DNA from: MA-ANB-1 sp040878225
GTDB taxonomy: Bacteria > Actinomycetota > Acidimicrobiia > Spongiisociales > ZC4RG35
Length of the DNA stretch: 19,263 nt
Direction of reading: 5' to 3'
NCBI GenBank assembly: GCA_040878225.1
Contig: JBBDMR010000094.1
Location: forward strand, 1 to 19,263
Shown here: positions 1 to 5,941 of the stretch, one piece after another
Position numbering within the stretch: position 1 is the stretch's first letter
Layout: every line of letters starts with the position of its first letter
The notes under the pieces: model-generated
The model's database searches: none
Told to the model about the DNA's origin: nothing
Seen by the model: only the letters and a program-made list of their open reading frames with translations
Program-made: the position numbers and the translations under genes

Positions 1-74
1 ATCCGGATCCGATCGTCGATCATGCGATGGCGCGCCAGCGCGCCATCGACGCCTACCGATCTGTCGCGGGCTAA
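1..74 (+). CDS. phr: Deoxyribodipyrimidine photo-lyase, C-terminal fragment (5' end outside window)
   Basis: The frame starting at base 3 reads PDPIVDHAMARQRAIDAYRS and ends with TAA at 72-74, giving 23 residues. The pattern P-x-P-I-V-D-H-x-x-A-R-x-R-A-x-x-A-Y is the usual C-terminal tail of class I CPD photolyases, the FAD enzymes that use blue light to split cyclobutane pyrimidine dimers. Only this tail is visible, so the FAD-binding domain cannot be checked and a related cryptochrome is possible. The stop overlaps the stop of the convergent SDR gene: the four bases CTAA (71-74) hold TAA on plus and TAG on minus. A perfect 11-bp inverted repeat (25-35 / 38-48) lies inside the coding region. 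A photolyase beside SDR and SRPBCC genes recalls bacterial photo-oxidative stress clusters. Confidence 0.72.
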   Translation, partial: PDPIVDHAMARQRAIDAYRSVAG

Positions 75-988
75 TCGAGTACCAGGTCGGATCCGGTCAC
101 CTCGACCAGGACATCCCACAGCTGGGACCGTTCCGCGCTGGTCTCCTGGGTGGAGTCCGAAAGGTGGGTCGGCACCGATGCCCGGTCGAACCAGAACTGG
201 CCGGTGGCACCTTGCACGTCATCAGAGGCGGCGAGCCACACAATGGTGTCGGCACCCTGGGTGACGTCCCGCAGGAACGGTTTCATCACTTTGTTGAAGG
301 TTGGAAGCGAGTAGGCAACTCCCGACGTCGCCACCCATCCCGGGTGCATCGAGTTGACTGTGACGCCCTTGTCGGCAACTGCCTCCGCCCACATCTCGGT
401 GAGGATCACCTGCGCCCTCTTCGCCTGGGCATACGCGGCGGAGCCGCCGTAGCGGTGCGGTTCGGCCTGGAGCTGAGCCGGTTTGATCCGCACCGAATAC
501 ATCCCACCCGAACTGACATTGACCACCCGTCCCGACCCGGCAGCGGCCATAACCGGGAGAATTGCATTGGTCAGGACGAAATGACCGGCGAGGTTGGTGG
601 CAAAGCTCTTCTCGAGGCCTTCTTCGGTCTGCGTGAACTCGGGGAGCAATACACCCACGTTGTTGACAAGAACGTCGATTTCCTCGGAGGCAACCATGTC
701 GTCGGCGAGGCGGCGCACCTCCTCCATCAGCGACAGGTCCGCCGCCACCGGGCGATACTCCGTGGCCATCACCTCATCGAGAGCCTGCAACTTGTGACGG
801 TCACGGCCCACGGCGATGACCCGTGCCCCGAGGGCGGAGAGGTTGCTGGCAACTTCGAGGCCGATCCCGCCGGTTGCTCCGGTCACCAGCACCGTTGTAC
901 CGGTGAGGTCCTCTTCTACCGGACCGAACTTGCGTGTGTGGAGCCAGTATCCGACGTTGGTGAAAGAGGCAATCGAAAGCTTGTTCAT
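71..988 (-). CDS. SDR family NAD(P)-dependent oxidoreductase (DHRS12/retinol dehydrogenase-like)
   Basis: A 305-residue short-chain dehydrogenase/reductase. The Rossmann glycine motif TGATGGIG is at 36-43, NNVG at 109-112, and the catalytic Ser160, Tyr186 and Lys190 (YAQAK) are all present, so it should be an active NAD(P)(H) oxidoreductase. About 30 residues before the Rossmann fold, and the overall length, resemble the DHRS12/retinol-dehydrogenase-like branch; the substrate is unknown. I chose the ATG at 988 because it overlaps the TGA of the upstream SRPBCC gene as ATGA, typical of translational coupling. A longer open frame to 1048 would run inside that gene. It is the last gene of the minus-strand run and ends 4 bases into the convergent photolyase gene. 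Confidence 0.9.
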   Translation of the reverse strand: MNKLSIASFTNVGYWLHTRKFGPVEEDLTGTTVLVTGATGGIGLEVASNLSALGARVIAVGRDRHKLQALDEVMATEYRPVAADLSLMEEVRRLADDMVASEEIDVLVNNVGVLLPEFTQTEEGLEKSFATNLAGHFVLTNAILPVMAAAGSGRVVNVSSGGMYSVRIKPAQLQAEPHRYGGSAAYAQAKRAQVILTEMWAEAVADKGVTVNSMHPGWVATSGVAYSLPTFNKVMKPFLRDVTQGADTIVWLAASDDVQGATGQFWFDRASVPTHLSDSTQETSAERSQLWDVLVEVTGSDLVLD

Positions 989-1452
989 CGTTTCAGGGCC
1001 TCGACGAGTCCGTCGAGTGCCTTCTTGCCCATGCGGTCGAGTGGCCAACTCATCAGCGGCCCGAGGTAGCGGAGCGGTCCAAAGAGCGTGATCTCGGCTG
1101 TATACGAAATCTGGGTGGACCCGTCGCTCGAGCTGGTGAACTCCATGGTGTCGAGGGCATCAAATTTCTCACCTCGCCCCTGGAGCACAACCCGATGCGG
1201 GGGCTCGTATTCGACTACTTCATAGTGCATCGGCAAAGTCGAGGGCCCGAAGGTGCCTTCGAGGCTGTAGCTGGAGCCAACCCTGACCGGTCCCGGCTCA
1301 ACCGCTTTTGCGGAGTCCACGCCCGGATCCCATTCGGCGCTGTTGGAGAAATCTGCGGCGTATTCGAAGACTTCTTCCAGTGGCCGGTTGATCGTCCGGG
1401 TCTCCCGGAGCACATAAGTGCGACCGTTCCGGTCGCTGGTTTCATCTGCCAT
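985..1452 (-). CDS. SRPBCC family protein (polyketide cyclase/START-like fold)
   Basis: A 155-residue protein with the SRPBCC pattern: an opening strand with T-I-N-R-P-L-E-E-V-F-E-Y (residues 20-31), W41-D-P, a central run of beta strands, and a C-terminal amphipathic helix ending GLVEALKR. These proteins form a deep hydrophobic ligand pocket; some are cyclases or lipid carriers, and the ligand here cannot be read from sequence. The ATG at 1452 follows a GGAAGG Shine-Dalgarno with 6-base spacing. Its TGA overlaps the ATG of the SDR gene, so the two products are probably made together and may act on the same hydrophobic molecule. It starts 22 bases after the sortase stop, so it may be cotranscribed with the surface-protein genes upstream. 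Confidence 0.85.
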   Translation of the reverse strand: MADETSDRNGRTYVLRETRTINRPLEEVFEYAADFSNSAEWDPGVDSAKAVEPGPVRVGSSYSLEGTFGPSTLPMHYEVVEYEPPHRVVLQGRGEKFDALDTMEFTSSSDGSTQISYTAEITLFGPLRYLGPLMSWPLDRMGKKALDGLVEALKR

Positions 1453-1474
1453 GTCAGGCCTTCCGTACTAGTTG

Positions 1475-2197
1475 TTATTGATCGAGACTGGTGGTGTCCG
1501 TTGTGTTGTTTTCCCCGACCGGGACTGCGTAAACCACGACGTTGCTGTCATAGCTCGACAACGAAGAGTCGAAGCCGCCCCCGCAAGTGATGAGTGTCAA
1601 TACCGGGGGGCCTCTGCGACTGAAAACAGTTTGCAGAGGCAACTCGTCCTTGAGGTAGGTGGTCCGGGCCTCGACCACGAAACTCCGTTGAGTGCCGTCT
1701 TCATAGCCGACTTCGATAAGGTCCCCCGGGTCGAGCTCCCTGAGATCGAAGAACACCCCGGGACCCTGTCCGGCCAAATCGACGTGCGCAGCAAGGACGG
1801 CGGAGCCTTGTGCGCCCGGACTCGGCCCGTGTTTGTACCAGGCGACGTCCTCGACGTTTCCCGGCACGTCCATCTCGCCGGTGCGCTCGTTGACCCCGTA
1901 TGGGACGACGTTGGCCTCCACCCCGATTCGACCGATTGTCACCCGAACCGGCATTTGGCCCGGAGAGCTTTCTTGGGAAATGTTGACGCTCTCCTGCCAG
2001 AGCGGCTCGGGTTTCTCGGGCTCTGTGGTCGATGTCTCGAGTGTGGTTGGTGTCGTCGTCGAGCTGCTGGTCAGGGACTGTTCCATCGCGCCGGCCTCAC
2101 CGACTTCGGAGGGGTCGATGCCAGAAAATGTGACGGTTGCGGTCACTGCAAAGACGATCCCCGCTGCAATCGACGCGATTCCTGCTTGCTTCCTCAT
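1475..2197 (-). CDS. Sortase, class F-like
   Basis: A 240-residue sortase: N-terminal membrane anchor (about 5-25), a Ser/Thr/Glu-rich linker (about 40-70), then the sortase barrel. Visible landmarks are IGRIGVEANV (88-97), the catalytic His138 in AAHVD and the catalytic Cys205 in TLITCGGGFD. The TLITCGG box and short barrel point to class F, common in actinobacteria. Sortases are membrane transpeptidases that attach secreted proteins to the cell wall. The segment after Cys205 has no Arg or Lys at all, so the usual active-site Arg is not where expected. I chose the ATG at 2197 because the membrane anchor follows at once; an open frame continues upstream but only inside the DUF4397 gene. It lies 58 bases after that gene, its likely substrate. 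Confidence 0.85.
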   Translation of the reverse strand: MRKQAGIASIAAGIVFAVTATVTFSGIDPSEVGEAGAMEQSLTSSSTTTPTTLETSTTEPEKPEPLWQESVNISQESSPGQMPVRVTIGRIGVEANVVPYGVNERTGEMDVPGNVEDVAWYKHGPSPGAQGSAVLAAHVDLAGQGPGVFFDLRELDPGDLIEVGYEDGTQRSFVVEARTTYLKDELPLQTVFSRRGPPVLTLITCGGGFDSSLSSYDSNVVVYAVPVGENNTTDTTSLDQ

Positions 2198-2216
2198 GGT
2201 TTCCCACCGTAGACGA

Positions 2217-2236
2217 GGGGAGGGTGGAGCCTCCCC
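2217..2236 (-). other. Intercistronic stem-loop between DUF4397 and sortase genes
   Basis: GGGGAGG (2217-2223) and CCTCCCC (2230-2236) form a 7-bp GC-rich stem with a 6-base loop in the 58-base gap between the DUF4397 stop and the sortase start. No T-run follows on either strand, so this is not a standard intrinsic terminator. It could lower sortase expression relative to the abundant substrate, as partial attenuation or an mRNA-processing or stability element. That role is an inference. Confidence 0.4.
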
Positions 2237-2255
2237 TTGTCGTGGTGTTGGTCGT

Positions 2256-3056
2256 TTAGCTTTCGCGCTTGGCCAGAGCCACAGCTCCACCGCTAAGGGC
2301 GAGGAGGGCCATGCCGGCAATTGCGATGGGCACAACGATGCTGGTGTCAGTGCTGAGACCGGCATCTCCGGTGGGAACACCGTGGGGTGCCGAACCGAGG
2401 CCGGTGATCGCCGCTGTAACGACCTGGAAGTTGCCGTCGGCAACCGAGCCCAGAGCGTATGCGATGGTGTTGGTGCCTTCGGTGAGCGCAACATCGGCGT
2501 CGAAAGCAACAGTGGCCGGGTCACCTGCTGCGGTGATCTTGATGTTGTAGGTGCCAGCAGGCACATCGGTGTTGGCACCGGTGCCGTTGGTGACGCCTTC
2601 CCAGACCGCTGCGTCGTTCGCAAGGACGTCAACCGGACCGAAGTCGGCAAGGTGGTACGCGGAGATCCGCGCATTGCCTGCCTCGATCGCTGAGTTGTTC
2701 TCTACGAACACGCCGAGGGTCGGTGCTCCGCCTTCTTCGAGGTAAGCGGCGATGGTCGCCACTGCTCCGGCCGGCAGGTCGGCCGAACCCGATAGCGCTG
2801 GGTCGCCCGCAGCCGGGTCCGAACCGGCGGCGTAAACCTCGAGGTCGTAGCTGCCTTCGGGCAGTGCCAGAGGCCCCGCCACGTCGCCGTACTGGAAGCC
2901 TTCCAGGGTGAGGTCACCGTTCACATATATGTCGACGTCGAGGTCGGGGACCCCATGGACGACTATTACCTGACCCTCACTTGCCTGGGCCAGGGCCGCA
3001 GTCGCCGGCACTATTGCCAGGGCCATGGCGACGAACAGCACTTTCAATTTCTTCAT
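2256..3056 (-). CDS. DUF4397 domain-containing cell-surface protein
   Basis: A 266-residue secreted protein. A signal peptide (MKKLKVLFVAMALAIVPATA, cleavage near ALA-Q at 21-24) leads into DUF4397-type sequence: VIVVHGVPDLDVDIYVNG near 30-47, then a second partial unit at about 130-200 (ISAYHLADFGPVDV, VPAGTYNIKITAAG). Residues 227-231 read VPTGD, followed by a membrane helix at about 239-262 and the tail KRES. That layout of short motif, hydrophobic helix and basic tail is a sortase sorting signal, though the motif is not LPXTG. The ATG at 3056 has an excellent AAGGAG six bases upstream, implying high translation. The next gene is a sortase, so this is probably its dedicated substrate, anchored to the wall or left membrane-bound. 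The function of DUF4397 is unknown. Confidence 0.88.
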   Translation of the reverse strand: MKKLKVLFVAMALAIVPATAALAQASEGQVIVVHGVPDLDVDIYVNGDLTLEGFQYGDVAGPLALPEGSYDLEVYAAGSDPAAGDPALSGSADLPAGAVATIAAYLEEGGAPTLGVFVENNSAIEAGNARISAYHLADFGPVDVLANDAAVWEGVTNGTGANTDVPAGTYNIKITAAGDPATVAFDADVALTEGTNTIAYALGSVADGNFQVVTAAITGLGSAPHGVPTGDAGLSTDTSIVVPIAIAGMALLALSGGAVALAKRES

Positions 3057-3167
3057 GGGTATCTCCTTAAATCCACGCGGCGCCGTTGCGGTCACCGCTT
3101 TCCCATGCCCCCTATTCGGAGTGGGGGAGGATTTCGGATGAAGGAGAGTTCCGGACTTGTGGCGCGG

Positions 3168-4988
3168 TCAGGACTTCCCGGCTTTACGGCGCTCGGGCTC
3201 AGAGAGATATCGCTTGCGAATGCGGATCGCATCGGGGGTGACTTCGACGAGCTCGTCGTCGTCGATCCACTCGATGGAAGTCTCCAGCGTCATCTTTCGG
3301 GCCGGCTTCAACTTGATCGCGTCGTCGGAGCCGGAGGCGCGGATGTTGGTCAACTGTTTCCCCTTGGCCGGGTTGGCCAGCATCTCGTCGGGTCGGGAGT
3401 TCTCACCGATGACCATCCCCGCATACACGGGGGATCCCGGCTCCACGAAGAGCTCACCTCGCTTTTGCAGGTTGTCGAGGGCAAATCCGGTTGCCGTCCC
3501 GGCGCGGTCGGAGATCAAGGCCCCACCGATCCTCCCCGGCAGGTCGCCGGCCCAGGGCATCCAGCCGTCGCTCTGCTGGTTGACGAGAGCCGTTCCACGG
3601 GTTGTTGTCATCAGCTCGGAGCGAAATCCGATCAGTCCCCGTGCGGGAGCAGAGAAGGTGACGATGGTGCGGCCACGGTCGCCGGGGCGCATGTCCGTCA
3701 CCTGCCCCTTGCGGGGCGCAGCAGCCTGGGTCACAGCTCCAACGTACTCGTCCGGTGTGTCCACGATCGCCAGTTCTCTGGGCTCGTGTTTCTTGCCGTC
3801 GATATCACGTGTGATCACTTCTGGCCGGCTCACCTGGAGCTCGAAGCCCTCCCGGCGCATCGACTCGATCAGGACTGCCAGTTGGAGTTCGCCGCGCCCC
3901 GCAACTTCCATGACGTCGGGACTCGAAGTATCTGCCATCCGGATTGAAACATTCCCCAGAACTTCTCGCACGAGACGGGACTTGATCTGGCGGGAGGTGA
4001 GGAGATTGCCTGAGAGGCCGGCCATCGGAGATGTGTTGACACCGAAGGTCATCCGCAGGACCGGTTCGTCGACTATCAACCGGGTCAACGCCACCGGGTT
4101 TTCCGGGTCGGCGATCGTGTCCCCGATCTCGATTTCAGGAAACCCTGCGATGACAAAAAGGTCGCCTGCCCCACGCTCGGTGACGTCGGTCCGGCCGAGG
4201 TCACTGAAGCCGAGTAGCGCTGCGGGCTTTCGCTTCACGGATGTACCGTCCGCTTTGAGGACTGCGACCTGGCGGTCCGAGTAGAGGGTCCCGTTCTCGA
4301 CCCTCCCGATCGCGAGCCGGCCGAGATAGTCGGAGGCGTCGAGGTTGGTGACGATCGCCTGGAGCGGAGCATCCGAATTACCCGGTGGCGGGGGAATGGT
4401 CTCGACGATGGTGTCGAGGACGGCCGTTAGGTCGGAATCTTCCGGCGGCACCCCTACCCCGAGCATCGAACGGCCCATCCGCGCGATCGACGAGACGATC
4501 GGGAATTCGATGTGATGCTCGGCGGCCTCGAGGTCGAAGAACAGCTGATAGATCTCGTCGGCCACTTCATCGGCACGGGAATCTGGGCGATCGACCTTGT
4601 TGATCACGACGACCGCGGGTAGGCCCCTGTCAAGGGCCTTGGAGAGGACATATCTGGTCTGGGGCATCGGGCCTTCTGCGGCGTCGACCAGAAGCAAAAC
4701 TCCGTCGACCATGGCGAGGGCGCGCTCCACCTCTCCTCCGAAATCGGAGTGCCCGGGTGTGTCGACGATGTTGATCTTGGTGCCCTTCCAGAGGATCGAG
4801 GCGGCCTTGGCCAGAATCGTGATTCCTCGCTCCCGTTCCTGGTCGCTCGAGTCCATAACCCGGTCGGTGGGCGTTTCGTGATCGGAGAACACGCCGGCGG
4901 CGGTGAGCATGGCATCGACGAGGGTCGTCTTGCCATGGTCTACGTGCGCGATCAAAGCCACGTTGCGAATTGGAGTGGTACCCGACAT
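3168..4988 (-). CDS. typA: Translational GTPase TypA/BipA
   Basis: A 606-residue ribosome-associated GTPase of the TypA/BipA family, related to EF-G and LepA and linked to ribosome assembly and stress or low-temperature growth. GTPase motifs are intact: G1 AHVDHGKT (14-21), switch RGIT (54-57), G3 DTPGH (76-80) and G4 NKVD (130-133). Domain II, the EF-G-like domain and the BipA C-terminal domain follow (for example RGLIGFRSELMTTTRGTA and GENSRPDEMLANPAKGKQLT). Length and start match the family. The ATG at 4988 has no clear Shine-Dalgarno. A strong terminator ends 42 bases upstream, so the gene probably has its own promoter in that gap; TATCAT lies 9 bases before the ATG. Confidence 0.97.
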   Translation of the reverse strand: MSGTTPIRNVALIAHVDHGKTTLVDAMLTAAGVFSDHETPTDRVMDSSDQERERGITILAKAASILWKGTKINIVDTPGHSDFGGEVERALAMVDGVLLLVDAAEGPMPQTRYVLSKALDRGLPAVVVINKVDRPDSRADEVADEIYQLFFDLEAAEHHIEFPIVSSIARMGRSMLGVGVPPEDSDLTAVLDTIVETIPPPPGNSDAPLQAIVTNLDASDYLGRLAIGRVENGTLYSDRQVAVLKADGTSVKRKPAALLGFSDLGRTDVTERGAGDLFVIAGFPEIEIGDTIADPENPVALTRLIVDEPVLRMTFGVNTSPMAGLSGNLLTSRQIKSRLVREVLGNVSIRMADTSSPDVMEVAGRGELQLAVLIESMRREGFELQVSRPEVITRDIDGKKHEPRELAIVDTPDEYVGAVTQAAAPRKGQVTDMRPGDRGRTIVTFSAPARGLIGFRSELMTTTRGTALVNQQSDGWMPWAGDLPGRIGGALISDRAGTATGFALDNLQKRGELFVEPGSPVYAGMVIGENSRPDEMLANPAKGKQLTNIRASGSDDAIKLKPARKMTLETSIEWIDDDELVEVTPDAIRIRKRYLSEPERRKAGKS

Positions 4989-5030
4989 GGGGTCGCCATG
5001 ATACTGGCTGCCGGAGCCAACACGGACAGG

Positions 5031-5067
5031 GAAAACCCCCGGGACCGTAAGGCCACCGGGGGTTTTC
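5031..5067. terminator. Strong bidirectional intrinsic terminator
   Basis: GAAAACCCCCGG (5031-5042) and CCGGGGGTTTTC (5056-5067) are a perfect 12-bp inverted repeat around a 13-base loop. The stem has a GC-rich core flanked by A4 and T4, so each strand gives a hairpin followed by a short U run. On the minus strand it lies 20 bases after the stop of the lipoprotein gene and should end that transcript before typA. Confidence 0.85.
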
Positions 5068-5086
5068 GTCTCGGTCAGGCTTGGCT

Positions 5087-5257
5087 TTACGGGGCGACCG
5101 TGGTGGTCGTCAGGTCGTCAACCAGGCTGGTGGTCGTGGTGTCGCCAGGTGCGGGGGTTTCCGGATCGTCATCGGCAGCGTCGCAACCGGTGAGTGCCAT
5201 GGCAGCGGCAAGGGCCAGCGCCGTAATCGATCGGGACAGTTTCTTATTATTTGTCAT
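5087..5257 (-). CDS. Small secreted lipoprotein
   Basis: A 56-residue protein. It starts MTNNKKLSRS, continues with a hydrophobic stretch (ITALALAAAMALTG) and reaches the lipobox L22-T-G-C25, so Cys25 should be lipidated after signal peptidase II cleavage. The mature part is only about 32 residues, acidic then Thr-rich (DAADDDPETPAPGD, TTTT runs), with no folded domain: a short membrane-tethered tail. The ATG at 5257 follows AAAAGGAG with good spacing. A SigB/SigF-like promoter (GTTT-N16-GGGTAA) lies about 35 bases upstream and a strong terminator 20 bases downstream, so it is a complete single-gene unit. No family is recognised; it could be a stress-induced envelope protein. Confidence 0.85.
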   Translation of the reverse strand: MTNNKKLSRSITALALAAAMALTGCDAADDDPETPAPGDTTTTSLVDDLTTTTVAP

Positions 5258-5292
5258 TGGGTTCTCCTTTTCGTGATCCCAGGAGGACCCGA

Positions 5293-5318
5293 TTACCCAT
5301 CGACGAAATCACACAAAC
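5293..5318 (-). promoter_or_regulatory. SigB/SigF-type promoter for the lipoprotein gene
   Basis: On the minus strand GTTT (5318-5315) and GGGTAA (5298-5293) are separated by exactly 16 bases. This fits the general-stress sigma class (SigB: GTTTAA-N12-14-GGGTAT; mycobacterial SigF: GGTTT-N15-17-GGGTA). Transcription would start near 5286, about 29 bases before the ATG at 5257. The same element with the same spacing precedes the DUF6458 and SRPBCC genes. The last base of the -10 is A rather than T or C, so this is the weakest of the three. Confidence 0.6.
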
Positions 5319-5351
5319 ATGAAACCCGTTCGCTTCGAGAGTTGTGCACCA

Positions 5352-5539
5352 TCACCTGGGGATCCGGGGAGGCTGCTGAAGTCGTCTACTTCGTGGTCTA
5401 GACGCCCCGCCCAGCGGGACATTCAGATCGTCGACTCGCTTCTGGATGGTTTCCTCGAGGATGTCGAGGGTCGGGCCGCCGATTTCATCTCCATGAAACC
5501 CACGGTTTTCCCGCGGTTAGCGAAAGTTTTCGCGTTCAT
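5352..5539 (-). pseudogene. Possible small gene broken by a frameshift
   Basis: The ATG at 5539 has a CAGGAG Shine-Dalgarno with 5-base spacing and opens MNAKTFANRGKTVGFMEMKS; that frame ends at 5423 after 38 residues and degenerates into a Ser/Arg-rich tail. From about 5500 another minus-strand frame, which lacks its own start, looks more coding: GDEIGGPTLDILEETIQK then RVDDLNVPLGGAS, with mostly G or C in third positions, ending at TGA 5354-5352. Joining the two frames would give a product of about 60 residues with a helix near LDILEETIQKRVDDL. No family is recognised. It may be a frameshifted gene, a sequencing error or chance. Confidence 0.25.
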
Positions 5540-5941
5540 TCGCACTCCTGTCCCACGTGGTCTATATTCACTTTTGCAAGGTCCATGTGGCGGAGCGAGC
5601 GTCGGGCGACTTCCCGACTGAGAGTTTGGCAATAGGAGCCGAACGATCGCAGAACTTGGGTCCGGTTCGCCGGAACGCAGGAATCTCGTCAGATGGGCCT
5701 TGCACCTTTTGTGCCCCCTCCTCGGTTCCAAGATATTGTCGGCGCGTATTCCCTCACGGATAGAGGTTGAGAACTGGTGGAGCGTGCTTCCCCTAGTGGA
5801 GTGTGGTAGCCGCCGACGCAGACGGCATCGTTGGCGACGCCGCCGATCGTGTTTTGAACGTCAGATCTTTGGCAAGAAGATGCGCTGAGCGAGCCGCCCT
5901 GCCTTAGGCCCACCCGATCGCGCAGAACTGATTCTCCCGGG
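5540..5941. other. Intergenic stretch without a supportable gene
   Basis: This is the emptiest part of the window. The open frames here have Arg/Ser/Pro-rich products, no convincing ribosome sites and no recognisable domains. Small structures are visible: a CACGTG palindrome near 5553-5560, a hairpin TCCGG-TTCG-CCGGA near 5660-5674, and a coding-like but stop-interrupted plus-strand piece (VVAADADGIVGDAADRVLNV from 5803). I see no clear intrinsic terminator behind the PEP carboxykinase gene. It could hold a decayed gene or an unrecognised small RNA. Confidence 0.4.

Noticed and set aside
25..48. Perfect 11-bp inverted repeat after the first SDR gene
   Set aside because: It could look like a terminator on the minus strand, but it lacks a T-run and lies inside the photolyase coding sequence, so it is probably incidental.
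164..1069. Long plus-strand open frame (301 codons) opposite the first SDR gene
   Set aside because: It is antisense to a clear SDR with intact catalytic motifs; its product is rich in Arg, His and Gly with no domain, typical of the mirror of high-GC coding DNA.
2198..2674. Upstream extension of the sortase gene
   Set aside because: The extra 159 codons lie entirely inside the DUF4397 gene in another frame and are low-complexity; the membrane anchor follows the ATG at 2197.
1472..2693. Plus-strand open frames opposite sortase and DUF4397 genes
   Set aside because: No ribosome site or recognisable domain; the minus strand explains the whole stretch.
3157..4284. Plus-strand 375-codon frame opposite typA
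   Set aside because: Shadow of a strongly conserved GTPase gene; Ser/Arg/Pro-rich product without motifs.
5774..5925. Coding-like plus-strand piece (VVAADADGIVGDAADRVLNV)
   Set aside because: Short, interrupted by stops on both sides, no ribosome site and no family match; GC-rich DNA gives such stretches by chance.
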